NCBI RefSeq assembly: GCF_040149665.1
Contig: NZ_JBEFLP010000001.1
Coordinates: 1,116,001 to 1,180,000, forward strand
Length of the DNA stretch: 64,000 nucleotides
Direction of reading: 5' to 3'
From: Sulfitobacter sp. HNIBRBA3233
GTDB lineage: Bacteria > Pseudomonadota > Alphaproteobacteria > Rhodobacterales > Rhodobacteraceae
The notes below the pieces were generated by a model that saw only the letters and a list, made by a program, of their open reading frames with translations, had not been told where the DNA came from and made no database searches. Positions 8,737-17,583 of this stretch are shown here, in pieces. The position numbers and the translations under genes were made by a program. Positions within the stretch are counted from its first letter, which is position 1; the number at the start of each line of letters is the position of its first letter.

Positions 8737-9465
8737 CTAATGCGCAGCGGCCCGCGCGATCTCGCCCTCGGTCAGGCCATAGCGGGTCGCGAAGCGCCGC
8801 CGCGCCGACACAAGGCGCGGATCGTCCGGCCGCAGGCCGAGTGTCCGGATGAATTCGCTTCGTTGGCGCGTTTTCAGCGTCTCGCGGTCGATGGCCGTTC
8901 CCATCGCGCGGTCGATCACGGCACCGCCGGGGCTGACGTGGAACCATTTGGTGAAGTCCCTGAAATGGTGCTGGTTGTGCAGGGTAGTCACATACCGCTC
9001 CACCCGCGTTTTGCGCACCGGCAGATGTGATGTCATGTGGAACCACTCATAGCCGAGGAACGCCAGCACCCCGCCCACAGGGACGATGGCAACCGCGATC
9101 CAGACAGCATCCGCCACGCCCAGCGCCGCAAGGATCGCCCAGAGCGCCCCGAAATTGAACAGCAGCATCGGCACGGCCACCCAGACCGGCACGAAGAACA
9201 GCTTTTCGTTCGTCGGAAAGTCGTGATGCCCGTAATGCGCGCGGTAGAGCAGATCAAACGCCCATTGCGCCCGCGGCGGCAGCAGATGAAAAACGAACCG
9301 GTGCAGATTGTATTCATTCAACATTTGCGCCCCGACCCCCAGCGGCACAAAGGCCCAGACCCAGCCCGGGCCCCATACCGCCAAAGCCGCCAGCGCAGAA
9401 AAGCACGCCGCGGCCATGAGGTTGACCGCGGCGTGGGATGTCAGGATGCGCAGGCGCTGCATCAT
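8737..9465 (-). CDS. Fatty acid hydroxylase superfamily (sterol desaturase-like) membrane protein
   Basis: 242 residues with four or five membrane segments in the first 150. The histidine clusters of the di-iron membrane hydroxylase family are present: HRFVFH, HYGHH, HMTSH and HNQHH. This family oxygenates lipids or carotenoids in the membrane. The substrate is not evident; a carotenoid- or sterol-type reaction is possible. The start codon overlaps the stop of the upstream hydrolase gene by four bases (ATGA), so the two are translationally coupled. It converges on dnaB with an 18-base gap. Confidence 0.8.
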   Translation of the reverse strand: MMQRLRILTSHAAVNLMAAACFSALAALAVWGPGWVWAFVPLGVGAQMLNEYNLHRFVFHLLPPRAQWAFDLLYRAHYGHHDFPTNEKLFFVPVWVAVPMLLFNFGALWAILAALGVADAVWIAVAIVPVGGVLAFLGYEWFHMTSHLPVRKTRVERYVTTLHNQHHFRDFTKWFHVSPGGAVIDRAMGTAIDRETLKTRQRSEFIRTLGLRPDDPRLVSARRRFATRYGLTEGEIARAAAH

Positions 9466-10778
9466 TCAGGCGATTTGACCTCATAGGTCAGGCCCTTGGC
9501 CGTTCCCTCGTCAAAGCCCGCCCAGTAGCTGTGGTCCTCTTTCTCGGAGCCGTCATCGTTGACCGACCACACGCCGTCGTTCGAATTCTCGACCAGATCG
9601 AGGTATTCGCCCGCTTCGTTGCTGCCCTTGAGGTAACTGTCCATCCACGCGGTCACGAAATGCTGCGCGATGTTGTTCATCCGTGCGGTATCCCAGACCG
9701 GATCACTGTAGTGCTCGGAAATGTTGAAGCCTTTGTCTTCGTTGAAGTAATAGCTTTCCTCGGGGGCGGGCATGGGCGCGCCTGCGTTGTGGCCCGCGTT
9801 GACGTAGGTCAGCAACGCGGTCTCGACACCGGTGACATTCTCCCAGATCGCGCGGACGCCTTTTTCGTAGAGCGATGTATCGTCCTGCGACCCGGCAAGG
9901 AATAGCATCGGGATCTGCACACCGGCGAGGCCTTCGGCATCCCAGAAGCCCGTGTTCATGCCCCACGGGCCGAAGGCGACAGCGGTCTTGATCCGTGGAT
10001 CGGGCAGATTGTTGTGCGTGTCAGACCCGGCCTGATGGATACCCAGCGTGCCATGCGGTGCGCCCCAGCTATAGCCCACGGAGGTTTCCGTGACACCGCC
10101 ACCGGCAGTGATGATCGCGCCGTAGCCGCCCATCGAATAGCCGATAAGGCCGGTGTTGTCGGCATCATAGAGACCGGCGAACTCGCCGCCCTCGCCGCCC
10201 ATCTTCGCCATCTCTTCGAGCACGAAAAGCTGGTCGAGCGACCGGTTCACCAGCGTCGATCCGAAAGCCGCCTGTGTGCGGTAGGTGCTGTCGGTATGGT
10301 CGATGGAGGCCACAACGTAGCCCTTGGAGGCCAGATTCTCGGCCAGATGCGCCATCAGAAAGCGGTTGCCGGGATACCCGTGGCTGATCAGGATCAGCGG
10401 ATAGAGGCTGTCGGCAGCTGCGGCTTGCGCATCGCGCATCGCGCGGCCTGTCAGCGTCACTTCGGTCGTGCCGTCGCGCAGATAGGCGCGGTATTCGTTT
10501 GACCCGGTGGCCCCTTCGGCGGCGGGATACCACATTTCGACCGTCAGGGGGCGATCGTAGCGGGGGAATTCATCGGGTTTCTCGGCCGCGGGATCAATGG
10601 CGAGAATGTCGATCTGATCGGGGTTGACCAGTTCCATCTGGCGCACGCCAACGGGCAGATCGCCGTAGGCGGCCAGTTCGGGCGCATTCGGCAGCTGTGT
10701 GTCGATCGGGTTGGCAAGCGCCATTGTCCCCGACACGGCCATCGCGACAGGGACTAGCGTGGTAAGTGTTCTTTTCAT
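9462..10778 (-). CDS. Exported alpha/beta hydrolase (dienelactone-hydrolase/PAF-acetylhydrolase-like)
   Basis: 438 residues from an ATG preceded by a strong AGGAGGAGA site. An N-terminal signal peptide (KRTLTTLVPVAMAVSGTMALA) points to the periplasm. The catalytic serine lies in the elbow GYSMGGYG, the oxyanion region is ILISHGYPGNR, and a late NAGHNAG probably supplies the histidine. Such enzymes cleave esters; the natural substrate is unknown. It is the first gene of a two-gene operon with the membrane hydroxylase. The 140 bases before it form a divergent control region shared with the DUF1194 gene. Confidence 0.8.
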   Translation of the reverse strand: MKRTLTTLVPVAMAVSGTMALANPIDTQLPNAPELAAYGDLPVGVRQMELVNPDQIDILAIDPAAEKPDEFPRYDRPLTVEMWYPAAEGATGSNEYRAYLRDGTTEVTLTGRAMRDAQAAAADSLYPLILISHGYPGNRFLMAHLAENLASKGYVVASIDHTDSTYRTQAAFGSTLVNRSLDQLFVLEEMAKMGGEGGEFAGLYDADNTGLIGYSMGGYGAIITAGGGVTETSVGYSWGAPHGTLGIHQAGSDTHNNLPDPRIKTAVAFGPWGMNTGFWDAEGLAGVQIPMLFLAGSQDDTSLYEKGVRAIWENVTGVETALLTYVNAGHNAGAPMPAPEESYYFNEDKGFNISEHYSDPVWDTARMNNIAQHFVTAWMDSYLKGSNEAGEYLDLVENSNDGVWSVNDDGSEKEDHSYWAGFDEGTAKGLTYEVKSPE

Positions 10779-10856
10779 TTTGGTCTCCTCCTGGTTGCGG
10801 GAGTGTAGCCGCTTCGCGCGGTCGCTCAAGAAACTTCCGCAGTTGACGTAGGGACC

Positions 10857-10871
10857 TTTCGCAGAGCGAAA
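10857..10871. promoter_or_regulatory. Inverted repeat in the divergent intergenic region
   Basis: TTTCGC-AGA-GCGAAA is a perfect six-base inverted repeat. It lies midway between the divergent hydrolase gene (10778, minus) and the DUF1194 gene (10919, plus). It could be an operator serving either gene. Confidence 0.35.
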
Positions 10872-10889
10872 CGAAACCGTTATTGGACA

Positions 10890-10910
10890 GCTGACGCGGG
10901 ATGCGTCAGC
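10890..10910 (+). promoter_or_regulatory. Perfect 8-bp inverted repeat just before the DUF1194 start
   Basis: GCTGACGC (10890-10897), a GGGAT loop and GCGTCAGC (10903-10910) form a perfect stem that ends eight bases before the chosen ATG at 10919. It may be an operator, or an mRNA hairpin over the ribosome-binding region, where no clear Shine-Dalgarno is seen. Confidence 0.4.
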
Positions 10911-10918
10911 ATGCGGAT

Positions 10919-11710
10919 ATGCGCCTTATTCCGATCGTCCTCGCCCTTCTGTGCCTTCCCGTCACGCTGTTCGCCCGCGAAGTCGATGTCGAACTGGTGC
11001 TTGCGGTCGATGTCTCGCGGTCGATGTCGCCAGCCGAGCTTGAGATCCAGCGCCGTGGCTACGCCGAAGCGCTGCGCGCACCCGAGGTGCTTCAGGCCAT
11101 CGAAAGCGGCCTTCTGGGCCGGATCGCGCTGACATACGTGGAATGGGCGGGCGACGGCAGCCAGCGCATCATCGTCCCATGGACAGAGATCAGCGATGCC
11201 ACCGGGGCGCAGTCTGTGGCGGAGGCCATCACCGCAACCTATGACGAGGGGCTGCGCCGCACGTCCCTGTCATCGGCGCTGCGGTTCGCCGCGCGCCTGA
11301 TCGAAGAGAACAGCTTTGAAGGGCTGCGCAGGGTCATCGACATCTCCGGCGATGGGCCGAACAACATGGGACTGCCCGTGCGCGCCGCGCGCGACGAAAT
11401 CGTCGCCCGCCGGATCACGATCAACGGGCTGCCGCTGATGACCCAGGACACGATGAGCGAACTCTGGGGCATTCCCGACCTCGACATATACTATGCCAAT
11501 TGCGTCATCGGCGGGCCGGGTGCCTTTGTGCTGCCGGTGCTGGGGTGGGATGCCTTCGCCGACGCGGTCAAACGCAAGATGGTGCTGGAAATCGCGGGCG
11601 TGGGCCCGCAGCCGCCCCAGCCCGCGCAGATCCATCGCGCGCAGGCCTACGATTGTCAGGTCGGCGAGAAGATCTGGCAGCGCAATCGCGGCTATTTCGG
11701 CGTGCCCTGA
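10919..11710 (+). CDS. DUF1194 von Willebrand factor A-like secreted protein
   Basis: 263 residues from the ATG at 10919, chosen because it places a clean signal peptide ([18 protein letters not shown]) at the very N-terminus; an in-frame ATG at 10901 is the alternative. After cleavage a VWA-like domain begins with [14 protein letters not shown], the MIDAS metal site pattern DxSxS, and later has DISGDGPNN. The family is widespread in alphaproteobacteria and of unknown function; VWA domains usually mediate metal-dependent protein binding. alr follows 47 bases downstream. Confidence 0.85.
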   Translation: MRLIPIVLALLCLPVTLFAREVDVELVLAVDVSRSMSPAELEIQRRGYAEALRAPEVLQAIESGLLGRIALTYVEWAGDGSQRIIVPWTEISDATGAQSVAEAITATYDEGLRRTSLSSALRFAARLIEENSFEGLRRVIDISGDGPNNMGLPVRAARDEIVARRITINGLPLMTQDTMSELWGIPDLDIYYANCVIGGPGAFVLPVLGWDAFADAVKRKMVLEIAGVGPQPPQPAQIHRAQAYDCQVGEKIWQRNRGYFGVP

Positions 11711-11757
11711 GGGCTGTCGCTCTTGACTGTTTTGGTGATCCTGTCAAAACCGCGCCC

Positions 11758-12792
11758 ATGACAACCGGCACACTCACCATTGATCTCGACGCCCTTGCGG
11801 GCAACTGGCGCGCGCTGGCGCAGATTGCGCAGGTGGAAACCGCCGCAGTCGTCAAGGCGGACGGCTACGGCCTCGGGGCGGAGCGCGTCGCCGCGCGTCT
11901 TGCCCGCGAGGGCGCGCGCGCGTTCTTTGTCGCCGTGGCGGAAGAAGGCACAGCGCTCAGGCGCGCGCTGGGACCGGGGCCGACGATTTCGGTCTTTTCG
12001 GGACATATGGAGGGGGATGCCGAGCGCATCGCCAGCGCCGACCTGACGCCGATGATCAATTCCATCGACCAGATGCTGCGCCATGTCGAAGCCCTGCCCG
12101 GCCACCCGTTCGGCCTGCAACTCGATACCGGCATGAACCGTCTGGGAATGGAGCCCGCCGAGTGGTCCGCCCTTCGCGACATCGCGCTGGCCCAGAACCC
12201 GACGCTTATCATGTCGCATCTGGCCTGCGCGGATGAGTTTGCCCATCCTATGAACGACCAGCAGCGCCGCGCCTTCGACGAGATGACAGCGGGCATCGAC
12301 GTGCCCCGCTCGCTCGCGGCAACGGGCGGCACGCTGCTCGGACCCGATTTCCACTACGATCTTGTGCGCCCCGGTGTCGGCCTCTACGGCGGGCTGCCCT
12401 ATGTGGATGCCCGTCCGGTGGTGACGCTGGATATTCCCGTCGTACAGGTGCGCGATGTTCTGCCCGGCGAAACGGTGGGCTATGCGAACGCGTGGACAGC
12501 GCAACGCCCCTCGCGGGTTGCGACGATATCGGCGGGCTATGCCGACGGTCTGATCCGCGCGATGGGCGGGGATGCGCGCCTGCACCACGGTGACATTGCC
12601 GTACCGGTGATCGGTCGCGTATCGATGGACCTCATCACAGTTGACGTGACGGATCTGCGCGAGACACCGCAAAGCCTGCAACTGATCGGGCTGCACCAGT
12701 CCGTCGACACTGTCGCGGGCTTTGCCGGGACCATCGGCTACGAGATCCTGACCAGCCTCGGCGCCAGATACCACCGCGTCTGGCGTGACTGA
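11758..12792 (+). CDS. alr: Alanine racemase
   Basis: 344 residues. The PLP enzyme interconverts L- and D-alanine for peptidoglycan. The PLP lysine is in [13 protein letters not shown] (Lys33), and the TIM-barrel phosphate loop and domain boundary follow normally. The second catalytic base tyrosine lies in GYANAWTA, and ISAGYADGL and [12 protein letters not shown] are family-typical. No good ribosome binding site precedes the ATG, but a TTGACT at 11723-11728 sits at promoter distance. The 3' end overlaps the next gene by eight bases. Confidence 0.95.
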   Translation: MTTGTLTIDLDALAGNWRALAQIAQVETAAVVKADGYGLGAERVAARLAREGARAFFVAVAEEGTALRRALGPGPTISVFSGHMEGDAERIASADLTPMINSIDQMLRHVEALPGHPFGLQLDTGMNRLGMEPAEWSALRDIALAQNPTLIMSHLACADEFAHPMNDQQRRAFDEMTAGIDVPRSLAATGGTLLGPDFHYDLVRPGVGLYGGLPYVDARPVVTLDIPVVQVRDVLPGETVGYANAWTAQRPSRVATISAGYADGLIRAMGGDARLHHGDIAVPVIGRVSMDLITVDVTDLRETPQSLQLIGLHQSVDTVAGFAGTIGYEILTSLGARYHRVWRD

Positions 12793-13261
12793 CCCGCGCC
12801 GCGCCGCGCCCCGTGTGCTTGTCATCGCCAATCTTTGCCTGCTGGCGCTCTATCCGGTTGCGTGGTTCGCACCGCTGGTGCGCGCGGGGCTGCTGCCGCT
12901 CTTCGGGCTCGACGAGATTTCGGTGATAACGGGGCTGCAATCGCTGTGGCAGACGGACATTTTTCTGGCGCTGATGGTCACCGTCTTCGCGCTGGTCGCC
13001 CCCTGCCTCAAGACGCTCGGCCTGGCGCTTTTGCACTTCGGCCTGCTGGACAGGCGGCTGGAAGGACCCCTGTGGCATCTGGGCCGTCTGGCCATGGCGG
13101 ATATCTTCCTGATCGCGCTTTTCATCACGGTCACGAAGGGAATCGGCATCGGCCGTGTCGAGGTCGCGTGGGGCCTTTACCTTTTCAGTTTCTGCATACT
13201 GGCGTCGCTGTGGATCAGCTGGAAAACCGCACAATCCGCGAAAAATCAAACAATTGCATAA
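12785..13261 (+). CDS. Paraquat-inducible protein A (PqiA) family membrane protein
   Basis: 158 residues with about four hydrophobic segments ([68 protein letters not shown]). This matches a single PqiA domain of the inner-membrane proteins that work with MCE-type lipid transporters. The gene overlaps alr by eight bases, so the two are probably co-transcribed. No PqiB/MCE partner is nearby, so a lipid-transport role is only an inference. Confidence 0.78.
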   Translation: MTDPRRAAPRVLVIANLCLLALYPVAWFAPLVRAGLLPLFGLDEISVITGLQSLWQTDIFLALMVTVFALVAPCLKTLGLALLHFGLLDRRLEGPLWHLGRLAMADIFLIALFITVTKGIGIGRVEVAWGLYLFSFCILASLWISWKTAQSAKNQTIA

Positions 13262-13274
13262 CGTAACGTCAACA

Positions 13275-13290
13275 GTCACATAATGGTGAC
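13275..13290. promoter_or_regulatory. Short inverted repeat after the PqiA-like gene
   Basis: GTCAC-ATAATG-GTGAC lies 14 bases after the pqiA-like stop and about 100 bases before the next start. It could be an operator for the downstream gene. It has no following T-run, so it is not an obvious terminator. Confidence 0.25.
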
Positions 13291-13393
13291 ATGAACAGGC
13301 GTAAATTTTTCCTTGCACAGTTTAGTTGGAACTTTACGCTGACTTCACGGGTTTTTCGGCAGGTTCTTGCTTATAGGTCCGGTGGGGTACAAA

Positions 13394-14206
13394 ATGACGC
13401 ATTTGAGGTCGATTGGTTTCTTTCTTCAGTATTTGATGCAGCGCGCAGCACTGGTGTTTTTCGCGGCCTGTGCCGCAGCGCTGACGACCGCCACCGCGAT
13501 GGCGGCACTGGGTCTTTGGAACTGGATCGAGCTCCCGATCAGCTATGCCGGGGCACCTGTTGAAAACGCAGGAATGTACTTTCAGATTTTCCTGACCGTT
13601 CTGGCCGCCGCGATCTGTTTTTTCCTGCCAGCCAATGCCCGCATCATGCAGCTGGAAAACTCGCACCGCAGCTTCTCTGTCTCGATGAACGATGTGGCCC
13701 GCGCCTACGGTGCCGTGCATGCCGCCGACCGGGGCCGCACCTTCCAGCTCAGTTCGGAATTCGACAGCGTGCGCGAACGTCTTGCCTATCTGCGCGATCA
13801 TCCCGATCTGGGGTCGCTGGAACCCGCCGTGCTGGAAACTGCCGCCCAGATGAGCCACGTCAGCCGCGAACTGGCGGATGTCTACGCGGATGAGAAGATC
13901 GAGCGCGCGCGCAGCTTCCTCAAGCAGCGGCAGGAAGAAATCGGTCAGTTCAACGACCGGCTCGAACAGGCCAAGGCGATCTCGACAGAGATGAAGCATT
14001 GGCTGCATGAAGTAGAGCTTGAGGAAAGCGTCGCCGCGGCCCAGCTTGCCCGCCTGCGCGAGGAAATGAACGAGATCATGCCACAACTCGGTCGCGAGAC
14101 CACGGTCGCCCTCGCGCCCGATGCGCCCTCGGACAATAGGGCAGACACCCTCGACCCGACCATGCTTGACAACTCGGTCTATGAATTGCCCAAGGCAGCC
14201 GAATAA
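13394..14206 (+). CDS. Membrane-anchored coiled-coil protein, conserved hypothetical
   Basis: 270 residues from the ATG at 13394, preceded by GGTGGGG at a workable spacing. Two membrane segments lie in the first 90 residues (ALVFFAACAAALTTATAMAALG and FQIFLTVLAAAICFFLPANA). A long helical, charge-rich region of about 150 residues follows, consistent with a coiled coil, and then a short acidic tail. Homologues in this order are, as I recall, sometimes called DNA repair protein, but I see no enzymatic motif; that label may reflect only proximity to radA. Function unknown. Confidence 0.65.
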   Translation: MTHLRSIGFFLQYLMQRAALVFFAACAAALTTATAMAALGLWNWIELPISYAGAPVENAGMYFQIFLTVLAAAICFFLPANARIMQLENSHRSFSVSMNDVARAYGAVHAADRGRTFQLSSEFDSVRERLAYLRDHPDLGSLEPAVLETAAQMSHVSRELADVYADEKIERARSFLKQRQEEIGQFNDRLEQAKAISTEMKHWLHEVELEESVAAAQLARLREEMNEIMPQLGRETTVALAPDAPSDNRADTLDPTMLDNSVYELPKAAE

Positions 14207-14271
14207 GGCGTCACCGGCACCCGTGCCAGTTTTCCTTTGACCCTGCCCCCTGCACGCTGCATCTAGGCGCC

Positions 14272-15639
14272 ATGGCAAAACCCGTCACGACATTCACCTG
14301 CGCCAATTGCGGCGCGACCTATCCCAAATGGTCCGGGCGCTGCGATGCCTGCGGTGAGTGGAACACGATCCAGGAAGACAAAGGCATCTCTGCCGGTCCG
14401 CCATCCAAGTCGCTGGGCGCCCGCCGCGGATCCGCGATGACCCTGCTCGACCTTGCGACGGAAGAAGCACCGCCCGAGCGCAGCATGTCCGGCCTGTCCG
14501 AACTCGACCGGGTTCTGGGCGGCGGGCTGGTCGCCGCTTCTGCCACCCTTGTGGGCGGCGATCCGGGCATCGGCAAATCCACCCTCTTGCTTCAGGCCGC
14601 CGCCGCTTTTGCCGCGCGGGGCCTGAAGGTCGTCTATATCTCGGGCGAGGAAGCGTCGGCGCAGGTGCGTATGCGCGCAAGGCGATTGGGCCTTGCGGAT
14701 GCGGCTGTCAAACTCGGCGCCGAGACGAACCTGCGCGATATCCTGACCACGCTGGACCGCGAGCGTCCCGATCTGGCGATCATCGACTCGATCCAGACCA
14801 TGTGGGCGGACAACGTCGAAAGCGCGCCGGGATCGGTCAGTCAGGTCCGCGCGGCCAGTCACGAACTGACCAGCTTCGCCAAGCGCAGCGGCACCTCGGT
14901 GGTGCTGGTGGGCCATGTCACCAAAGACGGCCAGATCGCGGGGCCGCGCGTGGTCGAACATATGGTCGACACCGTCCTTTATTTCGAAGGCGAACGCGGC
15001 CACCCTTTCCGCATCCTGCGATCGGTCAAGAACCGCTTCGGTCCTGCGGACGAGATCGGCGTTTTCGAGATGACGGGCCGGGGCCTGTCCGAAGTCGCGA
15101 ACCCCTCTGCCTTGTTCTTGTCCGAACGCGGCGCGCCCAGCCCGGGATCGGTGGTTTTCGCCGGGATCGAGGGCACGCGTCCGGTCCTGTGCGAGATACA
15201 GGCGCTGGTTGCCCCCTCTCCGCATGCACAGGCCAGACGGACGGTTGTGGGATGGGATGGCGGCCGGCTGGCGATGATCCTTGCCGTTCTGGAAGCGCGC
15301 TGCGGCATCCCCTTTGCGGGTCTCGATGTCTATCTCAATGTTGCCGGCGGCATGAAGATCAGCGAACCTGCCGCCGATCTGGCCGTGGCGGCGGCGCTTC
15401 TCAGCGCACGCGAGGATACGGCCCTTCCGGCGGAAACTGTTGTTTTCGGGGAACTTAGCCTTTCGGGCGCGCTGCGGCCTGCAACACAGACCGAAAACAG
15501 GTTGAAAGAGGCGCAGAAACTTGGTTTTACAAGCGCACTCGCGCCCCGGGGTGGAAAATCCGTCGGCGTCGACGGCATTACGGTACGGCCCATGGCCGAT
15601 CTGATCGGATTTGTTGGTGAAATTTTCGGCGCTGGCTAG
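14272..15639 (+). CDS. radA: DNA repair protein RadA
   Basis: 455 residues, full length. It starts with a four-cysteine zinc finger (Cys10, Cys13, Cys24, Cys27: CANCG...CDAC). A RecA-like ATPase follows, with Walker A GGDPGIGKST near residue 95 and the RadA-specific KNRFG motif near residue 255. The C-terminal Lon-protease-like domain contains GGMKISEPAADLAVAAAL. RadA promotes branch migration in recombinational repair. The start has no Shine-Dalgarno: TAGGCGCC directly precedes the ATG, with TTGACC at 14237-14242. The stop overlaps a possible cvpA promoter. Confidence 0.96.
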   Translation: MAKPVTTFTCANCGATYPKWSGRCDACGEWNTIQEDKGISAGPPSKSLGARRGSAMTLLDLATEEAPPERSMSGLSELDRVLGGGLVAASATLVGGDPGIGKSTLLLQAAAAFAARGLKVVYISGEEASAQVRMRARRLGLADAAVKLGAETNLRDILTTLDRERPDLAIIDSIQTMWADNVESAPGSVSQVRAASHELTSFAKRSGTSVVLVGHVTKDGQIAGPRVVEHMVDTVLYFEGERGHPFRILRSVKNRFGPADEIGVFEMTGRGLSEVANPSALFLSERGAPSPGSVVFAGIEGTRPVLCEIQALVAPSPHAQARRTVVGWDGGRLAMILAVLEARCGIPFAGLDVYLNVAGGMKISEPAADLAVAAALLSAREDTALPAETVVFGELSLSGALRPATQTENRLKEAQKLGFTSALAPRGGKSVGVDGITVRPMADLIGFVGEIFGAG

Positions 15640-15642
15640 CGT
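15614..15642 (+). promoter_or_regulatory. Possible cvpA promoter overlapping the radA stop
   Basis: TTGGTG (15614-15619), a 17-base spacer and TAGCGT (15637-15642) match the TAnnnT-type -10 seen upstream of other genes in this window. The -10 includes the radA TAG stop codon. The -35 match is weak. Confidence 0.3.
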
Positions 15643-15664
15643 CGCGAGATAAAGGTTGAGGCGC

Positions 15665-16222
15665 ATGGAAGGGTTTACCGTCATTGACGGCGTTGTGGCG
15701 CTTGTGATCGTGATGTCAGCGCTGCTGGCCTACGGTCGCGGCTTCGTGCGCGAGCTGATGGCCATTGTCGGTTGGATCGCTGCCGCCGTGCTGGCCTATC
15801 TCTTCGCACCGCAGGTCGAACCTCTGGTCCGCGAACTGCCTGTCGTCGGAGAGTTCCTCGCAGACAGCTGCGAATTGTCGATCATCGGGGCGTTCACACT
15901 GGTCCTCGCGATCACGCTCGTGATCGTCTCGTTGTTCACGCCACTGTTTTCGTCGCTTGTGCAGCGTTCCATCCTCGGAGGCTTCGATCAGGCGCTCGGC
16001 TTTATCTTCGGCGTTGCGCGCGGCATCCTTCTGGTGGCCATCGCCTTCTTCGTTTATTCGACCGTCATCACCGGCCAGCAATTCACCATCGTCGACGAAA
16101 GCCGCTCTGCCGTTGTCTTCGGCCAATTCACCGACGACATCCAGAATTCCGATCCCGATCAGGCACTTGGCTGGATCACAGGCAAATACGAAGACCTCGT
16201 CGCAAGCTGCTCGGCCAGCTGA
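15665..16222 (+). CDS. cvpA: CvpA family inner-membrane protein
   Basis: 185 residues from the ATG at 15665; GGTTGAGG precedes it, and a TTG at 15656 is in frame. Four hydrophobic segments and the family opening IDGVVALVIVMSALLAYGRGFVREL match CvpA/colicin V production proteins. These are linked in other bacteria to envelope stress tolerance and often sit beside purF. Here purF is also downstream, but a histidine kinase gene intervenes. Confidence 0.88.
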   Translation: MEGFTVIDGVVALVIVMSALLAYGRGFVRELMAIVGWIAAAVLAYLFAPQVEPLVRELPVVGEFLADSCELSIIGAFTLVLAITLVIVSLFTPLFSSLVQRSILGGFDQALGFIFGVARGILLVAIAFFVYSTVITGQQFTIVDESRSAVVFGQFTDDIQNSDPDQALGWITGKYEDLVASCSAS

Positions 16223-16305
16223 TCCGGCAATTCGGTTGCCGCGATTAGGCTCGCATTAATCCCCACGCCCTACTGCTGTATTGCAAGTGGCGATGGAGAA
16301 TGCGC

Positions 16306-17433
16306 ATGTCGGAAACCGACCTGTTTGACCTTGTAGATTGTGTGCCGACGCCCGTCTTCGTGCTCCATGTCAGGCCGGACGGGCCACCGGTATATGCCCA
16401 TTACAACGCCGAGGCCCTGCGCCGTCTGCGCAGGCCCCTCTCCGATTTCGTGGGCAGGTCGACCTCCGAAGCCTTCGGCGAGGAATACGGGCTGGCTGCC
16501 GAACGCGAACAGATGCAAACCATCGCGGAAGGCAAACAGCGGCGGTATGAATTCGAACTGCCTTTCGGCGAAGAAATCCGCATGGTGCGGACCACGCTGT
16601 GCCCGCAGTACGACAAGCAGGGCAATCTGCTGCGTCTCATCGGGCACTCCGAAGATGTCTCTTCCGAATGGATCGCCAATGCCACCCAGGCCAAGTTGCA
16701 GTCCATTGGATCCGAAGTCGAACAGTTCGTGAATATGGCAGCCCATGACTTGCGCACGCCGATGCGCAATGTCGCGATGCTGACCGAAATGCTGCGCGAG
16801 AATTTCGCCGATATGGGCGACGGCAAGCTCCGGATACTCGATCTGCTTGATAAGACGGCGAACAAGGCGATGACCCTGATCTCCGACGTTCTGGCCCATG
16901 CCAATGCCGTCAGCCATTCGGATCGGTCCTCGCTTTTCGATCTTGCCGATCTGGTAGGTGACATCCACAGCATCCTCGATCCGCAGCACAGCCATAGGGT
17001 GGAGTGCAGCCCGCTGTCGCTGACCGCCGAGAGGACGATCTTTCAGATCGTATTGCGGAACCTGATCGAAAACGCCTTCAAACACGGCAAGTCGGACAAT
17101 CTGCACCTGTGCTGCCGCGCCGTACAGGCCGAGGGCAATATGATCGAGATATCGCTCAGCGATGATGGCGCCGGGTTTACCGACCCGGGGATCGCGTTTC
17201 TGGAAACCGGCGATTTCCGCGTGGACAGCGGCTACGGCCTCTTGGGCGTCAGGCGCCTGATCCGCGCCCGTGGCGGCCGGATCAGCGCAAGCAACAACCA
17301 TGATTCCCCCGGCAGCACGGTCTGCTTCACCCTGCCCGGCAGCACCCTGTCGGCGCGTGAGGGCGTGATCGAACTGCCCCGCGCCCGCAATCATCCGACG
17401 ACAGGCAGGCACCTGGACCGGCGCGGCGCCTGA
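16306..17433 (+). CDS. PAS-domain sensor histidine kinase without a partner regulator
   Basis: 375 residues from the ATG at 16306, chosen because GGAG lies seven bases upstream; the ATG at 16300 is too close to it. An N-terminal PAS-like domain (about residues 5-125) ends with GHSEDVS. The HisKA H-box AAHDLRTPMRN carries the phospho-accepting histidine near residue 147. The ATPase domain has N-box NLIENAFKHG, G1 DDGAGF and G2 GYGLLGVRRL. No membrane segment is seen, so it should be cytoplasmic. No response regulator is adjacent, so the output is unknown. A candidate -10 TAGGCT is at 16246-16251. It stands between cvpA and purF. Confidence 0.88.
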   Translation: MSETDLFDLVDCVPTPVFVLHVRPDGPPVYAHYNAEALRRLRRPLSDFVGRSTSEAFGEEYGLAAEREQMQTIAEGKQRRYEFELPFGEEIRMVRTTLCPQYDKQGNLLRLIGHSEDVSSEWIANATQAKLQSIGSEVEQFVNMAAHDLRTPMRNVAMLTEMLRENFADMGDGKLRILDLLDKTANKAMTLISDVLAHANAVSHSDRSSLFDLADLVGDIHSILDPQHSHRVECSPLSLTAERTIFQIVLRNLIENAFKHGKSDNLHLCCRAVQAEGNMIEISLSDDGAGFTDPGIAFLETGDFRVDSGYGLLGVRRLIRARGGRISASNNHDSPGSTVCFTLPGSTLSAREGVIELPRARNHPTTGRHLDRRGA

Positions 17434-17462
17434 GCCCTTGTGATTTGCGCAAAAACGATTAA

Positions 17463-17474
17463 TTGACCGGTCAA
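17463..17474. promoter_or_regulatory. 12-bp perfect palindrome upstream of purF
   Basis: TTGACCGGTCAA is a perfect palindrome 30 bases after the kinase stop and 109 bases before the chosen purF start. It contains a TTGACC that could also act as a -35. It is a candidate operator for purF; the binding protein is unknown. Confidence 0.35.
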
Positions 17475-17583
17475 GCGATGCATCTGCGACCCGCCCTTGG
17501 GGACAATGCGCAAACGGCGCGTGACTCTCCCAGCCGAGTTCCGTAAGAGAGCATCATCCCGTGCCGGTTTCAGGAGCCCTCCC

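Noticed and set aside
14237-14269. Full promoter assignment for radA (TTGACC with TAGGCG)
   Set aside because: The spacing is 21 bases and the -10 lacks the final T; kept only as a remark, not as a feature.
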